From contig NZ_JAGSCS010000005.1 in assembly GCF_018128025.1 (NCBI RefSeq), forward strand, positions 99,984-163,983: a stretch of DNA of 64,000 bases. The letters are read 5' to 3'. Position 1 is the first letter of the stretch, and each line of letters begins with the position of its first letter. This document shows, one piece after another, positions 52,123 to 61,201 of the stretch. The stretch is from Proteiniclasticum sediminis (GTDB lineage: Bacteria > Bacillota > Clostridia > Clostridiales > Clostridiaceae). Made by a program: the position numbers and the translations under genes. Below the pieces are notes generated by a model. The model ran no database searches, was not told the origin of the DNA, and worked only from the letters and a program-made list of their open reading frames with translations.

Positions 52123-52136
52123 GAGGAGGAGAAGAC

Positions 52137-53054
52137 ATGGAAGAGCGGCTGAAGCGCTGTGTGGCGCTGGGCAAAGAAGCAGCAAAAGAGGGCCAGGTGG
52201 CCAGCTATATTCCGGAACTGAAGAAGGGAAATCCCGAGGATGTGGGGATCTGCATCGTGGATCTCCAGGGCAAAGTGTATGGGGCTGGAGAATTTAAGAA
52301 GAACTTCACACTCCAAAGCATCACGAAGGTGATCAGCCTTCTTTTGGCCCTGGAGGACCGGGGAGCGGAGGAGGTCTTTCGCCATGTCCATATGGAGCCC
52401 ACAGGGGATTCCTTCAACTCCATCATGTCCTTTGAGGTGAAGAATCCGACGAAGCCCTTCAACCCCATGATCAATGCCGGTGCCATGGTGGTGAGTTCCC
52501 TGATCTTAGGGGACAGCCCCGAGGAAAGGATCCAGCGGCTTTTGGCCTTCACGGACCGCTTGTCAGGAACCCCGGGCCACGTCATCGACGAGCGGGTGTA
52601 CCGCTCGGAAAAGGAAACCGGGGACCGCAACCGAAGCCTGGCCTACTTCATGAAGAGCACGGGGATCATGGAGGGCAATACGGAGGAAATCCTGGACCTC
52701 TACTTCATGCAGTGTTCCATTTTGGGAAACTGTCAGGATATTGCCGCCATGGGGGCGGTGCTGGCCTCCAACGGCCGTCATCCCTTCACCGGAGAGCGGA
52801 TCCTGAAGAAGGAAAACGCCCGCATCGTCAAGACCATCATGACCACCTGCGGCATGTATGATGCCTCCGGGGAGTTTGCCGTATCCTGCGGCATTCCGGC
52901 CAAGTCCGGCGTGGGCGGTGGAATTTTGGGCGCAGTACCCGGGGTCCTGGGCGTGGGCACCTTTGGGCCGGCCCTGGACCGGAAAGGAAATTCTTTGGCG
53001 GGAATCCGGATGCTGGAATACCTGGCCCATGACATGGATCTGAGCATATTTTAA
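52137..53054 (+). CDS. glsA: Glutaminase
   Basis: A 305-residue serine-dependent beta-lactamase-fold glutaminase, hydrolysing glutamine to glutamate and ammonia. The catalytic S61-x-x-K64 (QSITK) is present, along with PFNPMINAGAM, MKSTGIMEGN and the C-terminal KSGVGGGILG loop. The normal length and absence of a signal peptide indicate a cytoplasmic enzyme. GAGGAGGAG precedes the ATG. It is monocistronic with its own terminator. Confidence 0.95.
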   Translation: MEERLKRCVALGKEAAKEGQVASYIPELKKGNPEDVGICIVDLQGKVYGAGEFKKNFTLQSITKVISLLLALEDRGAEEVFRHVHMEPTGDSFNSIMSFEVKNPTKPFNPMINAGAMVVSSLILGDSPEERIQRLLAFTDRLSGTPGHVIDERVYRSEKETGDRNRSLAYFMKSTGIMEGNTEEILDLYFMQCSILGNCQDIAAMGAVLASNGRHPFTGERILKKENARIVKTIMTTCGMYDASGEFAVSCGIPAKSGVGGGILGAVPGVLGVGTFGPALDRKGNSLAGIRMLEYLAHDMDLSIF

Positions 53055-53060
53055 CCCCCA

Positions 53061-53095
53061 AGACAGGAATCTTCACGAGATTTCTGTCTTTTTTC
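53061..53095 (+). terminator. Glutaminase terminator
   Basis: A 12-bp stem (53061-53072 with 53078-53089, one G-T pair) with TCACG loop, followed by TTTTTT. Confidence 0.88.
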
Positions 53096-53143
53096 ATGGG
53101 GGATTCGGTATAATGGAAGAAGAATAAAAAAAGAGGTGAGCGT

Positions 53144-54271
53144 ATGCTGCGATTTTTGGACGCGGGAGAATCCCACGGACCTGCCCTGACCGCCATTGTG
53201 GAAGGCCTTCCTGCGGGGTTTGCCGTCAGTGAGGAGAAAATCCATGAGGAGCTAAGGCGGCGGCAAAAAGGCTATGGCCGGGGCGGCCGCATGGCCATTG
53301 AAGAAGACCGGGTGGAGATCCTTTCAGGTCTGGCCAAAGGGATAACCACCGGAGCTCCGGTGACGCTCCTTCTGCGCAACCGGGATTATGAAAACTGGAA
53401 AAATTTGACCGAAGAAGACACCGCGGTCCAGGTGCCCCGGCCGGGGCACGGAGATCTGACGGGGGAGTTCAAATATGCCACGGGGAATCTGCGAAACAGC
53501 ATTGAACGGTCCTCGGCGCGGGAAACGGCCATTCGGACTGCCGTGGGGGCCCTGTGCCGCCAGATTCTGGAAGAACTGGGCATGACGGTGCGTTCCAAGG
53601 TCCATTCCCTCTATGGTCTTTTTGACGGGGAAGCCGACCTCTTCGACGAGACAGTCTATGGAAAGATCGAAGAAAGCCCCATGCGGGTGCTCTCCCGGGA
53701 AGAGGAGTTCAAGACCCTGGTGGACAGCGCAAAGCGCGAAGGGGACACTTTAGGCGGCTGGATCCGGGCATCCCTTCGGGGCTGCCCCCGGGGGGTGGGC
53801 TCCTTCATGGCCTATGACCGGCGATTGGACGCCCAGCTGGCCTTTGCGGCCATGTCCATTCAGGGCATCAAGGAGGTGGCCGTGGGGAATCCCTTCCACC
53901 GCCTCACCGGTGCCCAGTACCATGACGGGATTCGCATGGAAGAAGGAAAACTGAAGCGCCTCTCCAACCATGCCGGCGGCATTGAAGGTGGCATCTCCAA
54001 TGGCGAGGACATTGAGCTCTGGGCCTATATGAAGCCCATTCCCAGTGTGAAAATCAAGCTGCCCTCCGTGAACCTTTCAACGGGCGAAAACACCGATTCC
54101 CGCTATGAACGAAGCGATGTCACGGCGGTGGTGCCGGGAAGCATTGTACTGGAAAATGTGCTGGCCTTTGAGATTCTCAAGGCTGTGCTCCTCACCTTCT
54201 CCCCGGACAACAAAAAGGAACTGGAAGCTGCCCTAAATTACCGAAATACACGACAAGGAGATTTCCGATGA
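53144..54271 (+). CDS. aroC: Chorismate synthase
   Basis: A 375-residue FMN-dependent enzyme making chorismate from EPSP, the last common step of aromatic biosynthesis. The motifs GESHGPALTAIVEG (residues 7-20), PRPGHGDLTGEFKY, RSSARETAIRTA and the C-terminal RYERSDVTAVVPGSIVLENV are diagnostic. AGAGGTGAG lies before the ATG. A TATAAT at 53109-53114 gives a promoter just after the glutaminase terminator. Its end overlaps polA by four bases (ATGA), an unusual pairing of an aro gene with a replication gene. Confidence 0.96.
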   Translation: MLRFLDAGESHGPALTAIVEGLPAGFAVSEEKIHEELRRRQKGYGRGGRMAIEEDRVEILSGLAKGITTGAPVTLLLRNRDYENWKNLTEEDTAVQVPRPGHGDLTGEFKYATGNLRNSIERSSARETAIRTAVGALCRQILEELGMTVRSKVHSLYGLFDGEADLFDETVYGKIEESPMRVLSREEEFKTLVDSAKREGDTLGGWIRASLRGCPRGVGSFMAYDRRLDAQLAFAAMSIQGIKEVAVGNPFHRLTGAQYHDGIRMEEGKLKRLSNHAGGIEGGISNGEDIELWAYMKPIPSVKIKLPSVNLSTGENTDSRYERSDVTAVVPGSIVLENVLAFEILKAVLLTFSPDNKKELEAALNYRNTRQGDFR

Positions 54272-56898
54272 AGAGATTAATGATCATCGATGGACACAGC
54301 ATTATGAACCGGGCCTTTTACGGCAATCCGGATTTTATCACCAAAACCGGACAGCATACGGGAGCCGTTTACGGCTTCATCAACATGCTGCTGAAGATCC
54401 GCCAGGATCTGTCGCCAGACTATGTGGTCTGCGCCTTTGACCGCATGGCTCCCACTTTCCGCCATCTGGAGTACGAGGAGTACAAGGCGGGGAGAAAACG
54501 CATGCCCGACGAGCTGGCGCAGCAGTTCCCCGTGATCCGGGAAGTGCTGAAGCACATGGCCGTGGATATCCTGGAAATTGACGGCTTTGAAGCGGACGAT
54601 GTCATCGGTACCCTTTCGGCCAAGGCTGAAGAAGAGGGGGACGAGGTCTATGTGCTTTCCGGAGATCGGGATACCCTGCAGCTGGCCTCCGAGAAGACCA
54701 AGGTGGTCATCACGAAGAAGGGCGTCAGCGTGGTGGAAATCTACGATGCCCAGAAGTTCATGGACGAGTTCGGCATCACCCCCACTCAGTTCATCGACGT
54801 GAAGGGACTCATGGGGGATCCTTCGGACAACATCAAGGGCGTTCCCGGCATCGGGGAAAAGACCGCCTACAAGCTGATCAAGGAATATGGTTCGGTGGAA
54901 AATGTTCTGGCCCAGGTGGACAGCATCACCATGAAGAAGGTTCGGGAAAACTTAGTGACCTACGCTGAAGATGCCATCTTCTCCAAGAAACTGGCCACCA
55001 TCATCCGCAATGCCCCCGTGGACATGGATTTTGATCAGCTCCGCAGCGATGAAGCCTATGATGAGGACGAACTGCGCCGGCTCTTTTCCGAGCTGGAGTT
55101 CCGTTCCCTCCTGGCTAAGCTGGGCGCAGGACAGCCAGCGCCGAAAGTCGAAGCACCGCCTGTGGAGATCCACGGAGCTCAGAGGGTGGACAAGGCGGAG
55201 GCTCTGCCGGAAGCCATGGAGAAGCTCCTGAAGAGCCTGGATGAGAAGGATCCCTGGGTGGCCCTGTACTACCAAACGGTTCACGATCCCAAGCTTTCCC
55301 GCCGGGAAATGGAGTGGCTCATTTTGACGACGCCAAAGGAGAGCCTCTTTGTGGCGCCGGAGGTGCTGGTGGATGCCCATGCTCGGCCGGCCCTGGCCCG
55401 AATTCTGGAAGATGGAAAAATCGCGAAGATCGCCTTTGACATCAAGGATGGCTACACGATTTTCGGCAAACACGGCATCCGCATGGACGGGGTTCACTTT
55501 GACGTGAATCTGGCGGCATATCTTTTGGATCCTGCCGACGGCAAGCTGAGCCTCAGGGAGCTCACCCAGAAGGTGTATCCCGAGGACCGGATTCCTGAAG
55601 GCCTGGACGGGGAAATTTTCCTGGCCAGAAAGCTGTTTACCTTCCATGAGGGGCAGGAAAAGGCCATTGAGGACACGGGGATCCATGAGCTCTACTATGC
55701 CGTGGAGCTGCCTCTGACAAAAATCCTCTCGGCCATGGAGATTGAAGGATTCCATGTCAATGAGGAGCTCTTGGACGAGTTCACCGTGAAGTTCAAGGCC
55801 GACATCGATCAGCTGGAAAGAGAGATCTATGATCTGGCGGGAGAAAGTTTCAACATCAACTCTCCCAAGCAGCTAGGGGTTATCCTCTTTGAGAAGATGG
55901 ACCTGCCGGTGATCAAGAAGACGAAGACGGGCTACTCCACCAACGTGGACGTCCTAGAAGCCCTCAAGGATAAGCATCCCATCGTGGAAAAGATCATGCA
56001 GTACCGCACGGTCTCCAAAATTTACTCCACCTATGTGGTGGGCCTGAAGGCCGCCATCGATGAGGATGGCCGGATCCACTCCACCTTTAACCAGACCCTG
56101 GCGGCCACGGGAAGACTCTCCAGCACAGAGCCCAATCTCCAGAACATCCCCATCAAGTACGAGATGGGCAGGGAGATCCGGAAGGTCTTCATCCCCCATG
56201 ATGAGGACTCCGTCCTCGTTTCCTGCGACTATTCCCAGATCGAGCTTCGGGTGCTGGCCCACATTGCCCATGACGCCAATATGCTGGAAGCCTACAATCA
56301 GGGCATCGATATCCATACGAAGACGGCCTCCGAGGTGTTCAACATTCCTTTGGATGAAGTGACACCGAGAATGCGCAGCAATGCCAAGGCGGTGAACTTC
56401 GGCATCGTCTACGGAATTTCCGACTTCAGCCTTTCCGTGGATCTGGGCATCACTCGGAAGGAAGCCAAGGACTACATTGAAAACTACTATGCCCGCTATC
56501 CCCAGGTAAAGGCTTACCTGGAGAACATCGTGGAGGAAGCCAAGGAAAAGGGCTATGTGACCACCATCATGAACCGTCGCCGCTATATCCCGGAGGTGCG
56601 GGAGAAGAACAAGATGGTCCAGGCGGCAGGAGTTCGCCTGGCTATGAACAGTCCCATCCAGGGCAGCGCAGCAGACATCATCAAAGTGGCCATGGTGAAG
56701 GTGGATGAGGCCCTGAAGCGTCAGCAGCTGAAATCCGCCCTGATTCTCCAGGTCCACGATGAACTGATCCTCAACGCCAAGAAGGACGAGCTGGAGGTGG
56801 TGAAGGCGCTGGTGAAGGAAGAGATGGAGAATGCAGTGAAGCTTTCCCTGAAACTGGAAGCGGAAGAATCGGTGGGCAACACCTGGTTTGAGGCTTAG
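54268..56898 (+). CDS. polA: DNA polymerase I
   Basis: An 876-residue repair and Okazaki-fragment polymerase. The N-terminal 5'-nuclease (1-290, with IDGHSIMNRAFYG and GDRDTLQL), a central 3'-5'-exonuclease-like domain (about 310-480) and the family A polymerase (DYSQIELRVLAH, KAVNFGIVYG, LQVHDELI) are all there. The central domain lacks the D-x-E and other metal ligands, so proofreading should be absent, as in several Bacillota and Thermus Pol I enzymes. It is coupled to aroC upstream and coaE downstream. Confidence 0.96.
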   Translation: MKRLMIIDGHSIMNRAFYGNPDFITKTGQHTGAVYGFINMLLKIRQDLSPDYVVCAFDRMAPTFRHLEYEEYKAGRKRMPDELAQQFPVIREVLKHMAVDILEIDGFEADDVIGTLSAKAEEEGDEVYVLSGDRDTLQLASEKTKVVITKKGVSVVEIYDAQKFMDEFGITPTQFIDVKGLMGDPSDNIKGVPGIGEKTAYKLIKEYGSVENVLAQVDSITMKKVRENLVTYAEDAIFSKKLATIIRNAPVDMDFDQLRSDEAYDEDELRRLFSELEFRSLLAKLGAGQPAPKVEAPPVEIHGAQRVDKAEALPEAMEKLLKSLDEKDPWVALYYQTVHDPKLSRREMEWLILTTPKESLFVAPEVLVDAHARPALARILEDGKIAKIAFDIKDGYTIFGKHGIRMDGVHFDVNLAAYLLDPADGKLSLRELTQKVYPEDRIPEGLDGEIFLARKLFTFHEGQEKAIEDTGIHELYYAVELPLTKILSAMEIEGFHVNEELLDEFTVKFKADIDQLEREIYDLAGESFNINSPKQLGVILFEKMDLPVIKKTKTGYSTNVDVLEALKDKHPIVEKIMQYRTVSKIYSTYVVGLKAAIDEDGRIHSTFNQTLAATGRLSSTEPNLQNIPIKYEMGREIRKVFIPHDEDSVLVSCDYSQIELRVLAHIAHDANMLEAYNQGIDIHTKTASEVFNIPLDEVTPRMRSNAKAVNFGIVYGISDFSLSVDLGITRKEAKDYIENYYARYPQVKAYLENIVEEAKEKGYVTTIMNRRRYIPEVREKNKMVQAAGVRLAMNSPIQGSAADIIKVAMVKVDEALKRQQLKSALILQVHDELILNAKKDELEVVKALVKEEMENAVKLSLKLEAEESVGNTWFEA

Positions 56899-56900
56899 CC

Positions 56901-57518
56901 ATGATCCGGGTGGGACTCACCGGAGGCATAGCCTCGGGAAAAAGTACGCTGGTTCAGGTGCTGAAAAAAGAGGGCATCCCGGTCATCGATGCCGATGAGG
57001 TGGCCCGGGAAGTTCTCTTCCTGTATCCGGAAATTTTGGACTATCTGACAAAAACCTACGGGGAGATGGTGGTGAAGGACGGGGTCCTCAATCGCCGGGC
57101 CCTGGGAAAGATCATCTTCAGTGATCCAAAGAAGCGAAAGGACTACAATGCGGTCATTATGCCCAGGATCCGGGAGGAAGTGGAAAAGCGGTTTTTAGCG
57201 CATTCCGCGGAGACTCTGGTGGTTCTTGATGCCCCCCTTCTTTTTGAAGAGAACTTCCATGAAGAGATGGATGCGGTGATTACGGTGACGGTGGATGCTG
57301 CGACCCAGCTGAAACGGCTCATGGCCCGGGACGGATTTTCCCGGGAAGAGGCCGAGGCCCGGGTGGCGGCGCAAATGGATCTGGCACAGAAGGCGGCGCA
57401 GTCGGATTATGTGGTGGACAACGGGGGAAGCCGGGAGGAAAGTGCCCGGAGACTGAAAGAGATCCTGGAGCGGATCAGGAGGGACCATGGGAAAACGAAA
57501 GAAGAGGAAACACCCTAA
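56901..57518 (+). CDS. coaE: Dephospho-CoA kinase
   Basis: A 205-residue kinase for the last step of coenzyme A synthesis. P-loop GLTGGIASGKST (residues 5-16), IDADEVARE, and the lid region LMARDGFSREEAEARVAAQM. It begins two bases after polA. The polA-coaE order is common in Bacillota. The last 32 bases overlap the next gene. Confidence 0.95.
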   Translation: MIRVGLTGGIASGKSTLVQVLKKEGIPVIDADEVAREVLFLYPEILDYLTKTYGEMVVKDGVLNRRALGKIIFSDPKKRKDYNAVIMPRIREEVEKRFLAHSAETLVVLDAPLLFEENFHEEMDAVITVTVDAATQLKRLMARDGFSREEAEARVAAQMDLAQKAAQSDYVVDNGGSREESARRLKEILERIRRDHGKTKEEETP

Positions 57519-58050
57519 AGGGAGGGCTCTGGCCATACTCCTTATTCTGGGGCTGTCCCTGGGGCTGTTCAGCCTTTACCGGGCATTTCCCCTCCGCCAT
57601 GGCGATACGGTGAAAACCTGGAGCACAGCCTATGGGGTGGACCCCTATCTGGTGCTGGCGGTGATCCATACGGAATCCCGGTTCCAGGAGGATGCCGTTT
57701 CTCCTGCAGGAGCCCTGGGGCTCATGCAGGTCACGAAGGACACGGGAAACTTCATTCTCCGAAGGCTGGACCTGCCGGAAGCCTCTTCGGAGGCCATGAT
57801 GGAGCCGGAGCTAAATATCCGCATGGGGACCTATTATCTCAGTTACCTGATGACGATATTTCCCGTTCAGGATACCGTCCTGGCGGCTTACAATGCCGGT
57901 CCGGGACGGGTTCGGGAATGGCTGGCGGATTCCAGTCTCTCCGACGGAGAGAAGCTTCTTTCCATTCCCTTTGCGGAAACCCGAAACTATGTGGAAAAGG
58001 TCCGCGCACGGGAGAAAATTTACCGGATCCTCTACTTTTTCCGGTTTTAA
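57487..58050 (+). CDS. Membrane-anchored lytic transglycosylase (SLT domain)
   Basis: A 187-residue peptidoglycan lytic transglycosylase. A basic N terminus and single membrane anchor (residues 13-33) are followed by an SLT fold with catalytic E63 (HTESRFQ), GALGLMQV and AAYNAGPGRVREWL. It sits outside the membrane and cleaves glycan strands. GAGGGACC precedes the ATG. The 32-bp overlap with coaE is long but the ribosome site supports it. Last gene of the aroC-polA-coaE unit. Confidence 0.92.
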   Translation: MGKRKKRKHPKGRALAILLILGLSLGLFSLYRAFPLRHGDTVKTWSTAYGVDPYLVLAVIHTESRFQEDAVSPAGALGLMQVTKDTGNFILRRLDLPEASSEAMMEPELNIRMGTYYLSYLMTIFPVQDTVLAAYNAGPGRVREWLADSSLSDGEKLLSIPFAETRNYVEKVRAREKIYRILYFFRF

Positions 58051-58105
58051 GGAAAACCTTGGAGGACCGGCGTTAAAGGAATAAAAAGAAGAATAAAGGA
58101 AGAAA

Positions 58106-58153
58106 ATGCAAAACCAGGGGAGAAGCGGCGAAGCTTCTCCCCTGGTTTTGCAT
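58106..58153. terminator. Long bidirectional terminator hairpin
   Basis: A perfect 21-bp stem (58106-58126 with 58133-58153) with a six-base loop. The A- and T-runs lie within the stem ends. It separates the transglycosylase from the converging membrane-protein gene. Confidence 0.85.
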
Positions 58154-58173
58154 AAGGAACGGATTTTTAGCGT

Positions 58174-58845
58174 TTAGGCCGCTTTCCCAGAAGCATTTTT
58201 CTTTTTGCTCCAGAGTGGGGTGATGAGGAAATGCCGGTCCAGTATTTTTAGCACCCTTTGGGTGATGGTACCGGTGAGGAGGGCGGTGACGAGGGTTCCT
58301 GGACCCACGCCTTCCATGCGCCCCAGCATGGCGAAGGAAACCACGAGGCTGAAGGTGACGCAGGTGAGGTCCAGGGTGGTGCGGACCTGAGAGACGGGGA
58401 TTTCAAAATGCTGAGTCATGTCCCGGACAAAGGTGTCAAAGGGCAGTGCCGGAAGCTGACAGCGGATGAAGAGGGAAGCCCCCACGGTCATGAGGAAGGC
58501 TCCGGTGACAAAGTAGAGGAGCCGCCAGAAAAAGCCCAGGGGCAAAGGCAGCAAGAGGAGCGCAAAGAGGTCCAGGAGTCGCCCGAAGATGAGGCCGATG
58601 CCAAAGGACAGGAGATAGCCAGTCTTGAAGCTGCGGGTGAGGACCATGAGGAGTAGGATGATCAGGGTCTGCACGAGAAAATTCCAGGTGCCGAAGGTGA
58701 GAATGGGGAAAGCCTTGGCCAGGACCAAGGGCACCGAAGACAGGGTGGTGATGCCGAACTGGCTTTTGGCCACCAGGGTCACGTTGAAGGCGTTGAGGAT
58801 TACGGCCAGGGCCAGGGCTACTTCGCCGGGTAGTCTTTTCTTCAT
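58174..58845 (-). CDS. YczE/YitT-like membrane protein
   Basis: A 223-residue polytopic protein of about five to six helices. The opening (NAFNVTLVAKSQFGITTLSSVP), the paired acidic/arginine loops (PALPFDTFVRDMTQHF) and the basic C-terminal tail fit the YczE-like integral membrane family. The function of that family is not established. AAAGGTAAAG lies before the ATG. Transcribed alone. Confidence 0.8.
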   Translation of the reverse strand: MKKRLPGEVALALAVILNAFNVTLVAKSQFGITTLSSVPLVLAKAFPILTFGTWNFLVQTLIILLLMVLTRSFKTGYLLSFGIGLIFGRLLDLFALLLLPLPLGFFWRLLYFVTGAFLMTVGASLFIRCQLPALPFDTFVRDMTQHFEIPVSQVRTTLDLTCVTFSLVVSFAMLGRMEGVGPGTLVTALLTGTITQRVLKILDRHFLITPLWSKKKNASGKAA

Positions 58846-58948
58846 GGACTTTACCTTTCAGGCCTGATGATGGGCCTGCCTTTTGTTGATGTCAGCTTAA
58901 GGTTTATCCTACCGCTGCAGGGAAGGACGTGGTACGGGAAAAAAGAAA

Positions 58949-58971
58949 GTCCGCAAGGCTGCCTTGCGGAC
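58949..58971 (-). terminator. Pullulanase terminator
   Basis: A 10-bp stem GTCCGCAAGG/CCTTGCGGAC with a three-base loop, followed on the minus strand by TTTCTTTTTTCCC. Confidence 0.92.
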
Positions 58972-58979
58972 GAGAAGGC

Positions 58980-61043
58980 TTATGTCCGGCTCCAGAGGTG
59001 ATCCGGAAGGGGTGTCGCCGAGTACAGGACGAGACACTCCAGGGGACGAAGGAGCACTTCGTCGGCATGAAGCTTTCGGAAAGGGTGGGCCGAGGCCTGA
59101 TTTTTATCACAGAGAACGGACCAGGGCCCAGGAGCCAGGGGAAGGGTCTTCACCTTGGAAGAGCCATTGTAGGCTACAAAGTAAGTTCCTTCTTTCTGGG
59201 GGTCCCGGAGATAGTAGGCGAGAACTTTCTTTCCCTTCAGGTGGAGAAGGCCCGTCTTTTCCGGCTGGAGGAAGACAAGATGTTTTTGGATTTCCTCGGC
59301 GGTTTTCAGGCGGAAAGCCCCATGGGCTTTTCGCAGGGCAATGAGCCCCTGAAGATAGGTGAACACGTCCCGGTGGCGGGTTTTCTCCGCCCAGTTCAGG
59401 GCATTGATGCGGTCCGGGGAACGGTAGGAGTTTTCATCGCCAAACTTGGTCCGGAGAAATTCGGTACCGGCATGGAGGAAGGGCATACCCTGACTGGTGA
59501 GAACAATGGCCTCAGCCAGCTTGCAGCGGTCCTTGAGGTTTTCCTCCGTGGCCGTGGGATGGCAGGCTTTCAGTTTATCGTAGAGGGTGAGGTTGTCATG
59601 GGCAGAGACGTAGTTGACGCTCTGGCCCGGAGAAACCGCCCAGGGGGCATCGGCATAAAGGATCGCCTTCACCGGGGTATCCGGATGGGGGACTGCGCCG
59701 GCCACGCCGAAGGTCAGACTGTCCGCAAAGCCTTCGCCGCTGATAAAACCGCCTTTTTCCGCATAGAACACATGGCCTTTCACCGCATCCCGGAAATCGT
59801 CGCTAAAGACCCCGATGCCAGGAACCTGGCCGATGTTCTTCTTGATGAGGCGCTTTTCCTCCGCCAAAGGGGATTCTCCGCCGGTCCAGCCTTCGCCGTA
59901 GAGCAGGATCTGGGGATTTTCTTTCCGCAGAAGGGCTTCGGCCTGGCGAAGGGTTTCCGTGTCATGGATGCCCATGAGGTCGAAGCGGAAGCCGTCCATG
60001 CGGTATTCCCGGACGTAGTGGAGCAGGGAATCCAGGATGAACTTGCGCATCATGGGGCGTTCCGAAGCCGTTTCGTTTCCGCAGGCGGAGGCGTCGGTGA
60101 ACTTCCCCTCCAGGGTTCGATGGAAGTAGAGGGGCGCCGTATGATTCAGCGGGGTGTCCCAGCCGCTGAAGGTATGGTTGTAGACCACATCCATGATGAC
60201 CCCGATGCCCGCCTCGTGGAGGGCCTGGATGAGCTCTTTCAGCTCTCGGATCCTTGTGGCGGGATCTGAGGGGTTGGTGGAATAGGAGCCTTCCGGCGCA
60301 TTGTAGTTCAGGGGATCGTAGCCCCAGTTGTATTCCCCGTCATCCCGGCTTTCATCCAAGGCGTTGAAGTCGAAAATGGGAAGCAGCTGGACATGGGTAA
60401 CCCCCAGTTCCTGAAGATGGGCAAGGCCCGTGGCAAGGCCCTCTTCATTCACCGTGTCTTTCTCCGTGAAGCCCAGGTATTTTCCCTTGTGGAGAATTCC
60501 GGATTTTTTGTGGATGGAAAAATCCCGGACATGGACCTCGTAGATCACCGCATCCACAGCGTGGGACAGCTTCGGGGCTTCATGGGTGCGAAACCCTTCG
60601 GGATCGGTGCCCGTCAGATCGAGAAGCTGGGCTTTGATACCGTTCATCCCTACGGCTTTGGCATAGGGTCCCGGGGTTTCGATGGAAACCTCCCCGTAAT
60701 GGACCAGGAAGGTGTAGAAGCGGCCCTCCTCGCTGAGGGGAAGGTCAATGGTCCAGGTGCCCTGGAGGCTCTTATCCAGGGGAAGCTCCGCCAAAGGATG
60801 CGCATCGTGATCTGTGTCATAAAGGCGGAGGGTTACTCCTTGGGCCATGGGCGCCCACAGGCGAAGACGCATACGGTCCGGGGCAAAGGTCAGCCCCAGG
60901 TCGTCTCCGGTATAGGTGAGGTTTTGCTGAAAACCTGTGGTGTCATAAAGTGCGGCCAGGCCCTGGGGGTCCAGGTCTTGGACAAAGAGGTGACCGTGAA
61001 GAATCTGTTCTTCCTCGGTGAGGGGAATTAGCTTTTCAATCAT
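58980..61043 (-). CDS. pulA: Type I pullulanase
   Basis: A 687-residue debranching enzyme cutting alpha-1,6 links of pullulan and branched dextrins. An N-terminal CBM48-like beta domain (about 60-160) precedes the GH13_14 barrel with the pullulanase hallmark YNWGYDPLNYNAPEGSYS, nucleophile D355 (DGFRFDLMG), acid/base E384 (LYGEGWTGG) and D483 (VSAHDNLTLYD). No signal peptide, so it is probably intracellular. I start at 61043 after GGGAGAG rather than at 61088. It completes the alpha-glucan pathway of the mal locus although it lies 10 kb away and on the other strand; no cre-like site was found upstream. Confidence 0.94.
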   Translation of the reverse strand: MIEKLIPLTEEEQILHGHLFVQDLDPQGLAALYDTTGFQQNLTYTGDDLGLTFAPDRMRLRLWAPMAQGVTLRLYDTDHDAHPLAELPLDKSLQGTWTIDLPLSEEGRFYTFLVHYGEVSIETPGPYAKAVGMNGIKAQLLDLTGTDPEGFRTHEAPKLSHAVDAVIYEVHVRDFSIHKKSGILHKGKYLGFTEKDTVNEEGLATGLAHLQELGVTHVQLLPIFDFNALDESRDDGEYNWGYDPLNYNAPEGSYSTNPSDPATRIRELKELIQALHEAGIGVIMDVVYNHTFSGWDTPLNHTAPLYFHRTLEGKFTDASACGNETASERPMMRKFILDSLLHYVREYRMDGFRFDLMGIHDTETLRQAEALLRKENPQILLYGEGWTGGESPLAEEKRLIKKNIGQVPGIGVFSDDFRDAVKGHVFYAEKGGFISGEGFADSLTFGVAGAVPHPDTPVKAILYADAPWAVSPGQSVNYVSAHDNLTLYDKLKACHPTATEENLKDRCKLAEAIVLTSQGMPFLHAGTEFLRTKFGDENSYRSPDRINALNWAEKTRHRDVFTYLQGLIALRKAHGAFRLKTAEEIQKHLVFLQPEKTGLLHLKGKKVLAYYLRDPQKEGTYFVAYNGSSKVKTLPLAPGPWSVLCDKNQASAHPFRKLHADEVLLRPLECLVLYSATPLPDHLWSRT

Positions 61044-61146
61044 AACGACTCTCCCTTCCATGGGGTGAACGTGCCCGTGGGCCGTCATCTAGGTTAATCA
61101 TAGCCCATGGGGAGAGTCGGGGCAAGGGAAAAAAGGCGCAAAAAAG

Positions 61147-61182
61147 CCGCTGACCCGGCATGGAAGCTTTGGTCAGGCGGCG
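61147..61182 (-). terminator. Terminator of the HMA/DsbD-like gene
   Basis: GCCGC-TGACC on the left pairs with GGTCA-GGCGGC (61147-61156 and 61172-61182). TTTTTT follows on the minus strand. Confidence 0.85.
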
Positions 61183-61201
61183 TTGAGTCCTTAAAAAAGG
61201 A

